Shown: one piece after another, positions 6,681 to 6,697 of the stretch | Layout of the letters: the number at the start of each line of letters is the position of its first letter | Numbering within the stretch: position 1 is the stretch's first letter | Assembly (NCBI GenBank): GCA_028683685.1 | Contig: JAQUHH010000131.1 | Location: 1-6,697, forward strand | DNA from: Bacteroidales bacterium | Lineage (GTDB): Bacteria > Bacteroidota > Bacteroidia > Bacteroidales > WCHB1-69 | DNA length: 6,697 bases | Direction of reading: 5' to 3' | Program-made: the position numbers and the translations under genes | The notes under the pieces: model-generated | Databases searched by the model: none | What the model saw: only the letters and a program-made list of their open reading frames with translations | Told to the model about the DNA's origin: nothing

Positions 6681-6697
6681 ATTCAAATATTCAAATC

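Noticed and set aside
6350..6697. CRISPR array
   Set aside because: Only two full copies are present. They are over 100 bp long with internal hairpins, and the segment between them is a single 46-bp stretch, so the pattern does not fit short repeats with regular spacers. No cas gene is in view.

Overview
The window looks like a chromosomal segment from a member of the Bacteroidota. The DNA is AT-rich. Upstream of all four genes there are matches to the phylum's TAnnTTTG -7 promoter element, two of them with a TTG/TTTG at a plausible -33 distance. Shine-Dalgarno sequences are weak or absent. The proteins also fit: a C10 cysteine protease with CUB domains, and a lipoprotein M23 endopeptidase with the variant HLDF motif. 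Genus cannot be decided from the sequence.

Layout. Positions 1-1846 (minus strand) hold the 5' part of a secreted C10 (streptopain-like) peptidase: signal peptide, propeptide, catalytic domain and two CUB-type domains. The gene runs off the left edge without a stop. A 169-bp divergent intergenic region (1847-2015) has promoters facing both ways and a long dyad symmetry over the peptidase promoter. Positions 2016-3278 (plus) encode imidazolonepropionase, HutI, with all expected metal and substrate residues. After 41 bp, 3320-4447 (plus) encodes a YdjI-type SPFH protein ending in a Q/P-rich linker and a GYF_2 domain. A good intrinsic terminator follows at about 4510-4556. About 320 bp without a convincing gene come next. 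Positions 4876-6144 (minus) encode a MepM/ShyA/Csd3-like M23 peptidoglycan endopeptidase made as a lipoprotein. The last 350 bp hold a composite palindromic repeat: two direct copies of about 105 bp and a rearranged partial third. It looks like REP/MITE-type non-coding repeats.

How the genes relate. They do not form an obvious shared pathway. HutI is the third step of histidine degradation, but no other hut gene is in view. It may share a transcript with the SPFH gene, though that gene also has its own -7-like element. The two minus-strand genes make exported products (a secreted protease and a cell-wall hydrolase) and stand apart. Most of the window is ordinary housekeeping or secretion content. 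The points most worth a second look are the repeat array, the His-to-Asp change in the M23 metal site, and the SPFH-GYF_2 architecture. I found no sign of a new multi-gene system.
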